From positions 1,426,001 through 1,490,000 of the forward strand of contig NZ_SJPQ01000001.1 in the NCBI RefSeq assembly GCF_007859945.1: a stretch of 64,000 bases of DNA. Direction: 5' to 3'. The translations under genes and the position numbers were made by a program. The notes under the pieces are model-generated. The model saw only the letters and a list, made by a program, of their open reading frames with translations. It was not told the DNA's origin and ran no database searches. This document shows positions 47,205 through 56,900 of the stretch, in pieces. Each line of letters begins with the position of its first letter. Positions within the stretch are counted from its first letter, which is position 1. Source of the stretch: Pseudobythopirellula maris (GTDB taxonomy: Bacteria; Planctomycetota; Planctomycetia; Pirellulales; Lacipirellulaceae).

Positions 47205-47957
47205 TTGAGACGGGCTATCATCAGCGACATCCACGGCAACTACATCGCTCTTAAGGCGGTGCTTGCGCACATCGCCGACCAGCAGGTCGACGAAGTCTTC
47301 TGCCTGGGCGACATCATCGGCTACGGACCGCAGCCGTGTGAGTGCCTCGACGGCGTGATCGACAACTGCAAGGTCACACTCCTGGGCAACCACGACCAGG
47401 GCGCCATGTTCGACCCCGAGGGGTTCAATAGCTCGGCCGAGCGGGCCATCTTTTGGACACGCGACCAGTTGGAAAACTCGCGCGTCAGCCGCGACCGCAC
47501 CGACGAGCGGTGGGATTTCCTCGGCGCCATGCCGCGGGTTCACCGCGACGGCGACTGGCTGTACGTGCACGGTTCGGCACGCAACCCGGTGAACGAGTAC
47601 GTCTTCCCGGAAGACATCTACAACCAGAAGAAGATGGAGAAGTTGTTCAGCCTGATCCCCAAGGGTTGCTTCCAAGGACACACCCACGTGCCGGGCGTGT
47701 TCAGCGAGTCGCGCAACTTCCTCACGCCCGAAGAAACGGCTTACGAGTACGCCGTTAGCGGGGAGAAGTTCATGATCAACGTCGGCTCGGTCGGCCAGCC
47801 GCGCGACGGCGACCCACGTGCTTGCTACGTCATCCAGGAGGACAACAAGATCACGTTCAACCGTGTCGAGTACGACTGCAACGCAACGGCCGATCTGATC
47901 TACGGTGTGCCCGACCTCGACAACTTCCTCGGCGACCGCATCAAGCAGGGGCGGTGA
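47205..47957 (+). CDS. Calcineurin-like metallophosphoesterase
   Basis: A 250-residue cytosolic phosphoesterase. Metal-binding motifs in order: SDIHGNY (near residue 5), LGDIIGYGP, LLGNHDQ, YVHGSAR and GHTHVPG. TTG 47205 is the chosen start: the first beta-strand and the Asp-x-His motif follow immediately, and GGAAGG lies 8 bases upstream. An upstream extension of 77 residues has no family support. The set of motifs matches YfcE-like or Ser/Thr phosphatase-like enzymes; substrate unknown. Confidence 0.88.
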   Translation: MRRAIISDIHGNYIALKAVLAHIADQQVDEVFCLGDIIGYGPQPCECLDGVIDNCKVTLLGNHDQGAMFDPEGFNSSAERAIFWTRDQLENSRVSRDRTDERWDFLGAMPRVHRDGDWLYVHGSARNPVNEYVFPEDIYNQKKMEKLFSLIPKGCFQGHTHVPGVFSESRNFLTPEETAYEYAVSGEKFMINVGSVGQPRDGDPRACYVIQEDNKITFNRVEYDCNATADLIYGVPDLDNFLGDRIKQGR

Positions 47958-48176
47958 TGCAAAGCGTCTCGCGGTGAACGGGCCCCGTGACGCCCCACGC
48001 ATCGCAACACCGTCGCCCCGTCTCCCCCGCCCGCCTCTCTCGACGGCTCAAGCGACTCGGCGCCTGACTCGTCACGGCGCCTGATTACCGTGCAAACCGG
48101 TGGACCTCTGCTCCACTGCCCTCTCGGCCCGCTGGCAAACGCCCATCCCTCCTCCCCGTAAGCCTTCCCCGTACTT

Positions 48177-50561
48177 ATGCCCGCCCCTTCGAAAGACTCG
48201 AAGCAGCCGCTCGACCAGCGATTCTTCGTTTTCATGCTGCTGTCGATGTCGATCCTGCTGTTCTTCAACGGGTTCATGGCGCCCCCGGTGGACCCCGCCG
48301 ACGAGCAGGCCGCTCAGCAAGAAGCGGAGGACGCGGGCCTCGACCTCGCCGCCAAGCCCGCCGCACCAGTCGCTGCCGCCGACGCCGACGCCGACGGCCC
48401 CTCCGAAGCCGCGCCGATTGGCGACGATCCCACGGCCGAGCCGGAACTCTTCACGCTTGGCTCTGTGGCGCCCGAGGCCGAGTACCGGCTGCTGACGACG
48501 ATCGACAATATCGGCGCCGCCGTGAGGCGGGTCGCGATCGCGTCACCCGAGTACCAAGACCTCGACGACCGCAGCGGCTTCCTGGGGCACCTCGAACTGT
48601 CCGACAGCCCCACCGGCGGGGCGTTGGTAGGCGTCGTGGAGCCCGGCTCGCCCGCCGAGGAGGCGGGTCTCGCTCCGGGTGATGTGATCACATCGGCCGG
48701 CGTGAAGAAGCAAGAAGACACGCCCGACGCCGCCTCGCTCCACGCGTTGCTCGACGGGACCGAGCCGCGGGAGACGATCAATCTGATTGGCGCACGCGCC
48801 GATGGCGAGGCGTTTACGACCACCGCCACCCTGCGCCGGCAACCGCTTTGCGTTCTCCGTCCCGAAGCGGAAAACATCGCCTTGCACGGCGAGGCGCCCC
48901 CCGGCGGTGTGGTCTCGGAGCCTTCGTACGTGTTGCGGCTGAAGTCGGTCGGCGGTCGGACCACAGCCGACCCGGTGGTCGTCGCGGCGAACGCCAAGTT
49001 GACCGGCGAGCCGTGGACGCAAGTCGAAGACGACGAAGCGCAGGCCGACGACGCCCAAGTGGTCGCGTTTCGCAAGCGGCTGCCCGAGTTGGGGATCGAG
49101 ATTGTCAAACGCTTCACGATGAGTGAAGTCCCCGCCGAGCACCTCGACGACAAGGCCTACCCCGGATTCCATTTCGACCTGGGGGTCGAGGTTCGCAACC
49201 TCGGGGCCGAATCGACCGAGGTTTCCTACGAGTTGACCGGCCCGAACGGCCTGCCGATCGAGGGTTGGTGGTACTCGATGAAGATCGGCCGCGGCTGGGG
49301 CGGCTACGGCATGCGCGACGTGCTGGTGCGTTACGCCGGCGGTCGCTACACGCAGATCGCCTGCAAGACCGTGGCGGACGGCAAGGCGGAGCCGATGGGC
49401 CAGGGAGCGCCGCTGGCGTACATCGGCGTCGACTCGCAGTACTTCGCCTCGGTGTTGATGCCGCAGAAAGAGTCGCTGGGCAACGTGTGGATGAACGCCG
49501 CCCGGGCGGAGCTGGCCACGCCCGAACTCGACGACAAGGCCCAGAAGACTTGGAACAATCCCACCGTGGTGCTCGAGCGCAAGCCGCTGCTCCTGAGCCC
49601 CGCCGGCGCCGAGGGCTTCACCCACACCGACGGCTACCGCGTGTTCGCCGGTCCCAAGCTGCCCGACCTGCTGGCCGCCTACCACGCCTCGGGCGACGAT
49701 CAGCACGGCCTCGACGGCATGCTGTACTACGGTTGGTTCGGCCCGGTGGCGTGGGTGATGCTCGGCATCCTGCACGGGTTCTACGCGATCGTCGGCAACT
49801 ACGGTGTAGCGATCATTCTGCTGACCGTGCTCGTGCGGGCCTCGATGTACCCGATCAGCCGCAAGCAAGCGCAGAGCATGGTCAAGATGCAGGCGCTCAA
49901 GCCCGAGATGGACCGCATCGCCGAGAAGTACAAGAACGACATGGAGAAGCGTTCTCGCGCCCAGCAAGACCTTTTCCGCAAACACAAGGTGAACCCGGCC
50001 GCCGGTTGCCTCCCGCTTTTCTTGCAGTTGCCCGTGTTCGCCGGTTTGTACCGGGCGCTAGGGGTCGATGTCGAGCTGCGGCAGGCGCCGCTGTTCAGCG
50101 AATCGATCCGGTTCTGCTCGAACCTGGCGGCGCCCGACATGGCGTTCGACTGGTCGGGCTTCATGCCCGACTGGGTGAACAACGGCCAAGGGATGTTCGG
50201 CCTGGGGCCGTACTTCAACGTGCTGCCGATCGTGGCGGTCTGTCTGTTCCTCGTGCAGCAGAAGCTGTTCATGCCCGAGGCGACCACCGAGCAGGCCCGC
50301 ATGCAGCAAAGCATGATGAAGTACATGATGCTTTTCATGGGCTTCCTGTTCTTCAAGTGGCCGAGCGGATTGGCGATCTACCTGATCACGTCCACGCTGT
50401 GGGGCATCACCGAACGCAAGCTGCTTCCCAAGCCGACGATCGCCGACGCGCCGGCGATCACCGCCTCGGCGGCCAAGCCTTCGAAACCGGCGCCCAAGGC
50501 TTCGTCCAATGGCGCCTCGAAAGCGACCGCCAAGCGCAACAAAAAGAAACGCAAGCGCTGA
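48177..50561 (+). CDS. yidC: Membrane protein insertase YidC with an embedded PDZ domain
   Basis: YidC inserts proteins into the inner membrane. The 794-residue product has an N-terminal helix (FFVFMLLSMSILLFFNGFM, about 16-34) and a large periplasmic region. The conserved five-helix core runs from about 520 to 750 and includes the hydrophilic groove Arg in LLTVLVRASMYPISRKQ and the cytoplasmic loop with AGCLPLFLQLPVFAGLYRAL. It ends in a Lys-rich tail. Residues about 134-221 form a PDZ-like domain (GALVGVVEPGSPAEEAGLAP and GDVITSAG) placed inside the periplasmic region, which E. coli YidC lacks. Length is about 240 above E. coli YidC. It is followed by a repeat element rather than the usual neighbours jag and mnmE. 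Confidence 0.93.
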   Translation: MPAPSKDSKQPLDQRFFVFMLLSMSILLFFNGFMAPPVDPADEQAAQQEAEDAGLDLAAKPAAPVAAADADADGPSEAAPIGDDPTAEPELFTLGSVAPEAEYRLLTTIDNIGAAVRRVAIASPEYQDLDDRSGFLGHLELSDSPTGGALVGVVEPGSPAEEAGLAPGDVITSAGVKKQEDTPDAASLHALLDGTEPRETINLIGARADGEAFTTTATLRRQPLCVLRPEAENIALHGEAPPGGVVSEPSYVLRLKSVGGRTTADPVVVAANAKLTGEPWTQVEDDEAQADDAQVVAFRKRLPELGIEIVKRFTMSEVPAEHLDDKAYPGFHFDLGVEVRNLGAESTEVSYELTGPNGLPIEGWWYSMKIGRGWGGYGMRDVLVRYAGGRYTQIACKTVADGKAEPMGQGAPLAYIGVDSQYFASVLMPQKESLGNVWMNAARAELATPELDDKAQKTWNNPTVVLERKPLLLSPAGAEGFTHTDGYRVFAGPKLPDLLAAYHASGDDQHGLDGMLYYGWFGPVAWVMLGILHGFYAIVGNYGVAIILLTVLVRASMYPISRKQAQSMVKMQALKPEMDRIAEKYKNDMEKRSRAQQDLFRKHKVNPAAGCLPLFLQLPVFAGLYRALGVDVELRQAPLFSESIRFCSNLAAPDMAFDWSGFMPDWVNNGQGMFGLGPYFNVLPIVAVCLFLVQQKLFMPEATTEQARMQQSMMKYMMLFMGFLFFKWPSGLAIYLITSTLWGITERKLLPKPTIADAPAITASAAKPSKPAPKASSNGASKATAKRNKKKRKR

Positions 50562-50602
50562 GTGGGCAGAACCATGGAGTTCACGGACGGGCGTGATTGA
50601 GG

Positions 50603-50795
50603 ATAGCCACGAAAAGGCACTAGAGCGGTATTCGAATTGGTGTGGACGAGCGGGGAAGCGATTGGGGGCGTGGCGAGGAAGCCGAAGCAGGCAATGCGGT
50701 GCATTGTCGATGCAGGCTGACGAAGCCATGACGCCGATCGCGAGCCGAGCGTCTACACCTATGAGCAAACCGCTCTAGTGCCTTTTCGTGGCTAT
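50603..50795. mobile_element. Short non-autonomous element with terminal inverted repeats, copy 1
   Basis: A 193-base element. A perfect 27-base terminal inverted repeat (50603-50629 with 50769-50795) flanks a core that is nearly identical to 56963-57119. Inside, GGTGTGGACG and CGTCTACACC are also inverted, so the whole unit can fold into one long hairpin. It encodes no transposase. It looks like a MITE or large REP-type unit. The stop codon of the gene at 50792-51937 lies in its right end. Confidence 0.8.
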
Positions 50796-51937
50796 GATTG
50801 CGTCTGCTCACGGACCGCGGTCGACGACTGATCGTAGCGGAACTCGCTCTCCTGCACGGCGTCGCAGATAGCCCGCAAGGCGGGCGGCAGCCTGAGGTCG
50901 TCGGCGCCGACGAAGCTCCCGTCAGCCGTTCGGCCGAACGCCAAGAATCGGCAGCCGACGCTATCGATCTCGGCGATCGCACGATCGCGGCCCTCCTTGC
51001 CATCAGTGTAGAAGCGAGGTTGGGCGATCCGCTCGAGCGTGTCGGCGCCCACGAGCAGCACGGCGCCTGGCGTCAGGCGGGCCTTCTCGACAAACGTGGG
51101 GGCGTTGGTCAGCAGCATTGGGGCGTCGACGAGTGCGACCCGCTTTTCCAACTCGAGAAAATCGAGCGGCGGCTTCTCGGCGTTCGTGACCGAGAGTTCG
51201 TACAGCGGCGCCGCGCCGAGCCGCCGCCGGGCGAGGTCGGCCATGCCACGATGTCCCTGGTGGGGCGGGTTGAACGACCCGGGGAACAGCGCCGCTGGTT
51301 TCTTGCAGCTGGCGCCGATCGTCACGCAATCGCTTCGTCCCGAGATCAGGTCGCCCCAATCGGGGTGCTCACCGCTGCGTTCGACCTTCACCTCGACGCC
51401 CGGGGGGGTCTTCGCGATATCGATCGCCGCCAAGCCTACCGCATCGGCCAGCAGGGCGACGATGGCGTGCGAAGCGACCGCTTCCTCCTCGTCGCGGTTG
51501 CGGGCGCCCTTCTCCAAGTCGAGCCGCATCGCGACGGTTTGCTTGAGAGTCTGCACAGCAATGCAAACCCGGTGCTCGCCCCGTTTCGGTCGGCCCGTGG
51601 TCAGGCTCGCTGTGGCGCCAAGGCCGAACAAGTGCTCCGTAGCGTCCTCCGTTAATGCGATCGCCCGCTGCAGCGAGCGCATCGCCATCGCGCGGGCCGT
51701 GGTGTCGTTCGACGCCTGGGGGGGAGCCGCGCCGAGCCATTCGGCGAGCGAGCGCTCGGCGTAGGGCACGACGGCCTCGATCACGGTGGCCGAAGCCCCC
51801 GGAACGGCGAGCAGCCTGCCTAGAGCCGTCGCCCCGCCGCCGGTCACCGAGAGCACCCCGCACCAAGGCGAGGCGTGCAGCCGTTCGATCGCGGACCTTT
51901 GTAGGTCGGCGGCGTGCTGTGGGGCAGGTTCGCTCAT
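50792..51937 (-). CDS. CinA/PncC-like domain fused to an NMN/NaMN adenylyltransferase domain
   Basis: A 381-residue protein; the start at 51937 replaces a longer frame that crosses the intergenic region. Residues about 15-165 resemble the CinA C-terminal (PncC, NMN deamidase) domain: LSVTGGG aligns with ESCTGG, followed by LLAVPGASATVIEAVVPYAE. Residues about 195-381 form a nucleotidyltransferase: LFPGSFNPPHQGHRGMADLA carries the HxGH nucleotide motif, and SSTAVRE near the end matches the ISSTxIR motif of NadD/NMNAT. Both activities would act on successive steps of NAD salvage. The Glu of ESCTGG is replaced by Leu, so deamidase activity needs testing. The final residues and the TAG stop come from the adjacent repeat element. 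Confidence 0.78.
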   Translation of the reverse strand: MSEPAPQHAADLQRSAIERLHASPWCGVLSVTGGGATALGRLLAVPGASATVIEAVVPYAERSLAEWLGAAPPQASNDTTARAMAMRSLQRAIALTEDATEHLFGLGATASLTTGRPKRGEHRVCIAVQTLKQTVAMRLDLEKGARNRDEEEAVASHAIVALLADAVGLAAIDIAKTPPGVEVKVERSGEHPDWGDLISGRSDCVTIGASCKKPAALFPGSFNPPHQGHRGMADLARRRLGAAPLYELSVTNAEKPPLDFLELEKRVALVDAPMLLTNAPTFVEKARLTPGAVLLVGADTLERIAQPRFYTDGKEGRDRAIAEIDSVGCRFLAFGRTADGSFVGADDLRLPPALRAICDAVQESEFRYDQSSTAVREQTQS

Positions 51938-52217
51938 GGCATTAGTAGTAAGAGAGGGAGCTGTTTCGGCAGCACGATCTTTCTCGGCTGCTCCCAACGA
52001 GACTATTGCCGGGCGGCTACTCACGCCACCCTTCGCGCCTGGTGTTGTGCTGGCGCAACACGTGGCGATTCCGCCACAGGCGTGTTGCGTGGGGGCCGTC
52101 GCGTGGCGCAGGTTGTGCGGCCTCGGCGGGCGGATATGGCTTGTCACGGCCCTCGGCATGGGGGTTGCTCCTTGTGGCTACCACCAAGCCCGCCGCCCAC
52201 CCCGACGATCCGACCCT

Positions 52218-53339
52218 ATGGCCGATGTCCTCGAAATCAACGACATCAACGAGCTTAGCTCCTATCAGCTGGCGTGGAACTCGATGCTGAGCGAGACGCC
52301 TCGCGCCTCGTTCCTGCACACACTCGATTGGCTCCAGACCTACTGGAGGCATTTCGGCGAGGGCCAGAAGCTGCGGGCGCTCGTTGTCCGCTCCCAAGGT
52401 TCGCCGATCAGTATCGTGCCGCTGTGTGTGCGTACCGAGCGACGCCGCTACGGCGACGTGCGGGTGCTGACCTACCCGCTCGACAACTGGGGCTTGTGGT
52501 ACGGCCCTATCGGACGCTGCCAAGCGGCGGCTCTGACGATGGCGATGCGGCACATCGCCCGAACGCCGCGTGACTGGGATCAATTCGAGCCCCGCTGGAT
52601 GGCGCACGACACCACCGACCGCGGCCGCACCGAACGGGCGATGCGGGGCGCCGGCTTGCCCGCCGAAACGACGCCCTACCAAGCGAGCTCGGTCATCGAC
52701 ATGACCCAATTCGACGGTTGGGAGTCGTACCTCCAGTCACGCACATCCAAGACCCGTCACGAGTTGCGTCGTATCCCGCGCCGGCTGGCGAAGATCGGCG
52801 AGGTGGAGGTCACGCACCACCGCCCCGAGCCATTCGCCCACGGCGACGGCGACCCCGCTTGGTCGCTCTACAACGAGTGCGAGAGGGTGTCGGCCGCCAG
52901 TTGGCAGGCTTCCAAGAACGCCGGCAACACGCTGGCCGACGAGCGTTACCGCGGCTTCTATCGCGACACGCACGCCGCGGCCGCTCGGCTCGGCATGGTC
53001 GACATGAACGTGCTGAGGATCGACGGCGAACCGCTCGCCTACCTTTACAACTACAGCTGCCAAGGCCGCGTGTTTGGCCTAAGAATGGGCTACCGTCAAG
53101 ACGCCCCCAGCGGCGTGGGGATCGGGCTGATGGCGGCGGCGCTGCAGGAGAGCTTTGCCCGCGGCGACGTGGCTTACGACCTCGGCATCGGCGGCGAGGC
53201 CTTCAAGCGGCGGATGCGAACCCACGTAGAAACCAACTACCGGATCACCCACACACCGCTGACGGGATGGAAACCGCAGCTGCTGCGCGCCGCCCGGTGG
53301 TGGCGAGGCCGCCGGCAAATCGCGACAAAGAGCGCCTAG
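52218..53339 (+). CDS. CelD/BcsL-like GNAT acetyltransferase
   Basis: A 373-residue protein of the acetyltransferase-6 (CelD-like) GNAT type. It has an N-terminal half (SFLHTLDWLQTYWRHFGEGQ and LRALVVRSQGSPISIVPLCV) and a second half with the GNAT core (MVDMNVLRIDGEPLAYLYNY and VFGLRMGYRQDAPSGVGIGL, where Gly-x-Gly lies in the CoA site). It ends YDLGIGGEAFKRRM, typical of this family. Members often act in polysaccharide modification; the substrate here is not known. ATG 52218 is chosen; the upstream in-frame extension overlaps the 5' end of the divergent NAD-salvage gene. Confidence 0.85.
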   Translation: MADVLEINDINELSSYQLAWNSMLSETPRASFLHTLDWLQTYWRHFGEGQKLRALVVRSQGSPISIVPLCVRTERRRYGDVRVLTYPLDNWGLWYGPIGRCQAAALTMAMRHIARTPRDWDQFEPRWMAHDTTDRGRTERAMRGAGLPAETTPYQASSVIDMTQFDGWESYLQSRTSKTRHELRRIPRRLAKIGEVEVTHHRPEPFAHGDGDPAWSLYNECERVSAASWQASKNAGNTLADERYRGFYRDTHAAAARLGMVDMNVLRIDGEPLAYLYNYSCQGRVFGLRMGYRQDAPSGVGIGLMAAALQESFARGDVAYDLGIGGEAFKRRMRTHVETNYRITHTPLTGWKPQLLRAARWWRGRRQIATKSA

Positions 53340-53372
53340 CGGCTGTGCACAAGCAGCCCGCGTGGCGCTCGA

Positions 53373-53609
53373 TCAGCGTCCCTGATGGTCGCTAGCTATC
53401 GCCTCGGACTGTTCCTTCAAGGCCGCCGCTTCTTTGGCGAGCTTGAACTCGGGGCCCGGGGCGTAGTACTGCACGTCGTCCGTCAGGTAGTACGGGCTCG
53501 GGAGCGTTTGGCCGGCGTAGTCGACCTGGCAGCCGGTAAGCCCCAGGCAAGCGGCCGAGAGTCCCAGAGCCGCCAAGGCGGTGCGAAGCGTTTGCGTCTG
53601 TTTGTCCAT
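53373..53609 (-). CDS. Small lipoprotein
   Basis: A 78-residue lipoprotein. The start at 53609 is decided by the lipoprotein signal that follows: a charged N-terminus, hydrophobic ALAALGLSAACLGLTGC with lipobox LTGC, and GGAGA upstream. The mature part (about 52 residues) contains QTLPSPYYLTDDVQYYAPGP and a short charged helix. The longer open frame upstream is spurious. It is convergent with the acetyltransferase gene, 33 bases away. Function unknown; similar Tyr/Pro-bearing small lipoproteins occur in planctomycetes as surface-associated proteins (inference). Confidence 0.72.
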   Translation of the reverse strand: MDKQTQTLRTALAALGLSAACLGLTGCQVDYAGQTLPSPYYLTDDVQYYAPGPEFKLAKEAAALKEQSEAIASDHQGR

Positions 53610-53932
53610 GCCGAACTTCTCCGTGAGGCGTGCTGTCGCGCCGTGAACGAATCTTGTGGCCGAATGCGCCGTGCGACCTGGGAAGGCGGCAGGGCCGTGG
53701 CTGGCCATTGGTTTGAACGTCATAATCGTCATCGGCGGCGTGACCAGCAGACTTTGACAATTCGTCAAGAAACCCGGAACAGGCCGAACGCCCGAGGACA
53801 GCCGGGCAAAGCGGGTAGACTGCGGCGTGAAAATTAGCCCCGTTGACCCCGAACGGCTAAGATCGAATTGAAGGCGCCGCTGGCGCCGCACGGCGTGCCG
53901 AACACTCTCCACCTGCCGACCGTAAGCCCCGC

Positions 53933-56900
53933 ATGCCACCAAGCCGCTCCCCAAGTTCGTTGATCCAACGCGTCCTGCTAGCAGCGATGCTGCTGGGGCT
54001 CTCGCCCGCTCTGGCCCGCGCCCAAGGGAGATCGTCGGTCCCGCCGCCGGCGCACCAGGCGGCGATCGAGCAGCTCTACCGAGGCGATTATTCGCGCGCG
54101 GAGCGGGCCTTCAACAACCTGCTCCGTGGGGGGATCAAGACGGTCCAGGCGCGCTGGATCGATTCGATTTGCTACCACGCGATGCTCGGCGAAACCTACT
54201 ACTTGGCCGGGGACAACCCCTCGGCCATGCGACAGTTCGACCTCGCGCTCGAGCTGTACCTGGCGAACCGCACCTGGCTGACAACGATCGAGTTCCGCCA
54301 GGACCCACGCCCCGATCAGAGCGGCCCGACCCACATCGCCCCATGGGGAGCCTCGACACGCCGGCCGGTGGCCAGCCGCATCACGGGCGGTTTCCTGGCC
54401 TCGATCGGGCGGATCGACAACAACACCCAAGCCCAGCAAGGCGGCGTCGTTCAAGCGGCCCAGTTTTGGCCGATCGATGCGGTCGAGGTCGTCCGCACGA
54501 CCGCTTGGGCCGTCCGCCGACGGGCCCAGCTTCTCGGGCCGCTCGCCGCCCACGACCCGCTTCACAAGGACGTGCTCGAATCGTACTCACGCGGGGGCGT
54601 TGGCCCACGCGGCCACTGGTCGCAGGCTTGGGTCGAGCTCCAATGGGGCGTCGCGCTGGCGGGCTCTGGCCGCGACGACGACGCCCTGCCCCACCTGCAA
54701 CGGGCCGTGCTCCTGGGCGGCAAGTTCGACCACGCGCTGACGGGGCTCGCCCTGCTGGCTCAGGGCGAGATCGTGATGGCGAAGGGAGACCACGCCGCGG
54801 CCGCCGCCCTGCTGGGCGAGGCGAGCATCGCGGCCTACGCCTACGACGACGTGTCGGTGATCGACGAGGCGTTGCGTCTGGGTTACGTCAACCACCGCTT
54901 GTCGGGCGGCGGCGGGCCGTTCCCGCCGCTCGAAGAGGCCGGCATGTGGGCCGAGCGGCAGCAGCTCGATCACGTCGCCGCCCGCGCCCGAGTTTGCCGT
55001 GCGGACGAACTGCTGGCCATCCGCGACCTCGGCGTCGCCACGAAGACACTCGGCCGGGTTGGCACGGGCCGCAACGACATCGCCGGCAGCCCGCTCGGCG
55101 CCCAAGCCGCCCGACTGCGGGCGATGGGCCGATTCCTCACGGGTGACACCGACGGCGGCTACGCCCTGCTCGCCGACACGCTCGACGCCCAAAGACGTTT
55201 CTCGTCGCGCAACCTGCAAATCGCGCTGACGACCCAACGGTTCGACACCGGCGGGCTGTCGCCGCGGGTGGCGTCGCTCGTTTACCCCGAGTTGCTGGCC
55301 GACCCCACTCCCGACGAGTGGGGCGCCGACCCGCTCGATGCGATCGCCGTGCTCACCACCGATCACCGCGGCGCCCTCGACCGAGCGATCGCCACGGCGA
55401 TCGGGCGTCGCAAGATCGACGAAGCGATCGAGCTGGTCGAGCTCGCCAAACGACGCCGCTTCTTCCGGTCGCTGCCGCTTGGCGGGCGTGGCGCCGCCGT
55501 CAGACGAACGCTCGGCGCCCCGCCCGAGCGGCTCACCTCGGACGAGCGGCTCGAGCGCCAAGGGATGCGTCTCGGTCACCCCGAGCTGGCCGAAGCCTCG
55601 ACTTCGATCCGCGAGCTGGCCGAGGGTCTGCGGGACGAAAAAACATTGTTCACCGCCGATGGGCTGGAGAGCGACCTGCTCAAACGCATCAAGCAGCTTG
55701 GCGCGGCGGTCGAGCGTCGCGAGTCGCTGCTGCCTGTCGCCGCCCTGGCGAGGGAACAATCGACACTCGGATTCCCTCCGCATGCGCCGCTTGAAGTGCT
55801 CCGCGAACGGCTCGCCGACGGCCAAGTCGCCGTTGTCTACCACGCGTTGGGCGACGAGTACTACGGCTTCTTGCTCTCAAAAGACGACGAGCACGCTTGG
55901 CGTGTGGGCACGGGAGCGGAACTCAGTCCCGAGCTGAGCGACCTGCTCGAGGCGATCGCCGGTGGTGGGCAGCAGAAGACATGGACCTACGAAGAACTCG
56001 GCAGCGACGCTTGGCTTGAACCGGCGGAGCGCCTCTCCCAACGGTTGCTGGAGGGATCGCGTCTCGATTTCTCGCAAGTCACAAGCCTGGTGGTCGTGCC
56101 CGATGGATTGGTGTGGCACGCACCCTTCGAGCTACTGCCGGTGGCTGATTCGCAAGAGACGCGATTGCTAATTGACGAGACCACGGTTCAATCGGCGCCA
56201 ACACTGGGGCTTTCGTTGTCCGATCCACGGCGCGGTCGGCAGGTGCGTCGCACCGGCGTCGCGACGCGCGGCGTAAGTCGTGAAGACGAAGTCGACGTCG
56301 CCTGGGAAGCGTACGCCGACCGGGCGCCCTCGCCCGAGCCAATCGTGTCGGGCGCGCCCGTCTCGCCAACGCTCTTGGCTTCGCTCGTCGATCAGTTGAT
56401 CGTCGCGATACCGTCGGACCTCATGCCAGGTTCGACCGGCGATTGGCGTCCCCTCCCGCTTGCTCAGAGCAAAGGGGGCGAGCTGGCGGACTGGATCCGC
56501 ATGCCCTTCGGCGGGCCGGAGCGGCTCGTGCTTGGCGGCGTTCACACCGCTGCCCAGAGCATGCTGAAACCCTCACGCCGCCGCGGCCGCTCGGCCAATG
56601 CCGCGACTCGTCCCGGCGACGAGCTGTTCTTTGCAACGTGCGGGCTGATGGCTTCCGGCGCCCGCACGGCGATGCTCACCCGCTGGCCCACCGAGGGAGA
56701 ATTCGACGACGAACTGTCGGCTCAGTTCCTGCTGGGCACGGACCGGCTGCCAGCAGCCGAGGCGTGGCGACGCAGCGTGCTGATCTCGCGAGACGCGCGG
56801 CTCAACCCCAGGTCGGAGCCGCGCATCGATGCGGGCGATGCGGACGAGGAACTCCCCGAGGCCAGGCACCCGTTCTTCTGGGCGGGACGCCTGCTGATCG

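Noticed and set aside
56633-56650. Cys in FFATC of the CHAT-like protein as catalytic Cys
   Set aside because: In the CHAT order this helix follows the catalytic Cys strand; the strand position itself reads LGGVHT.
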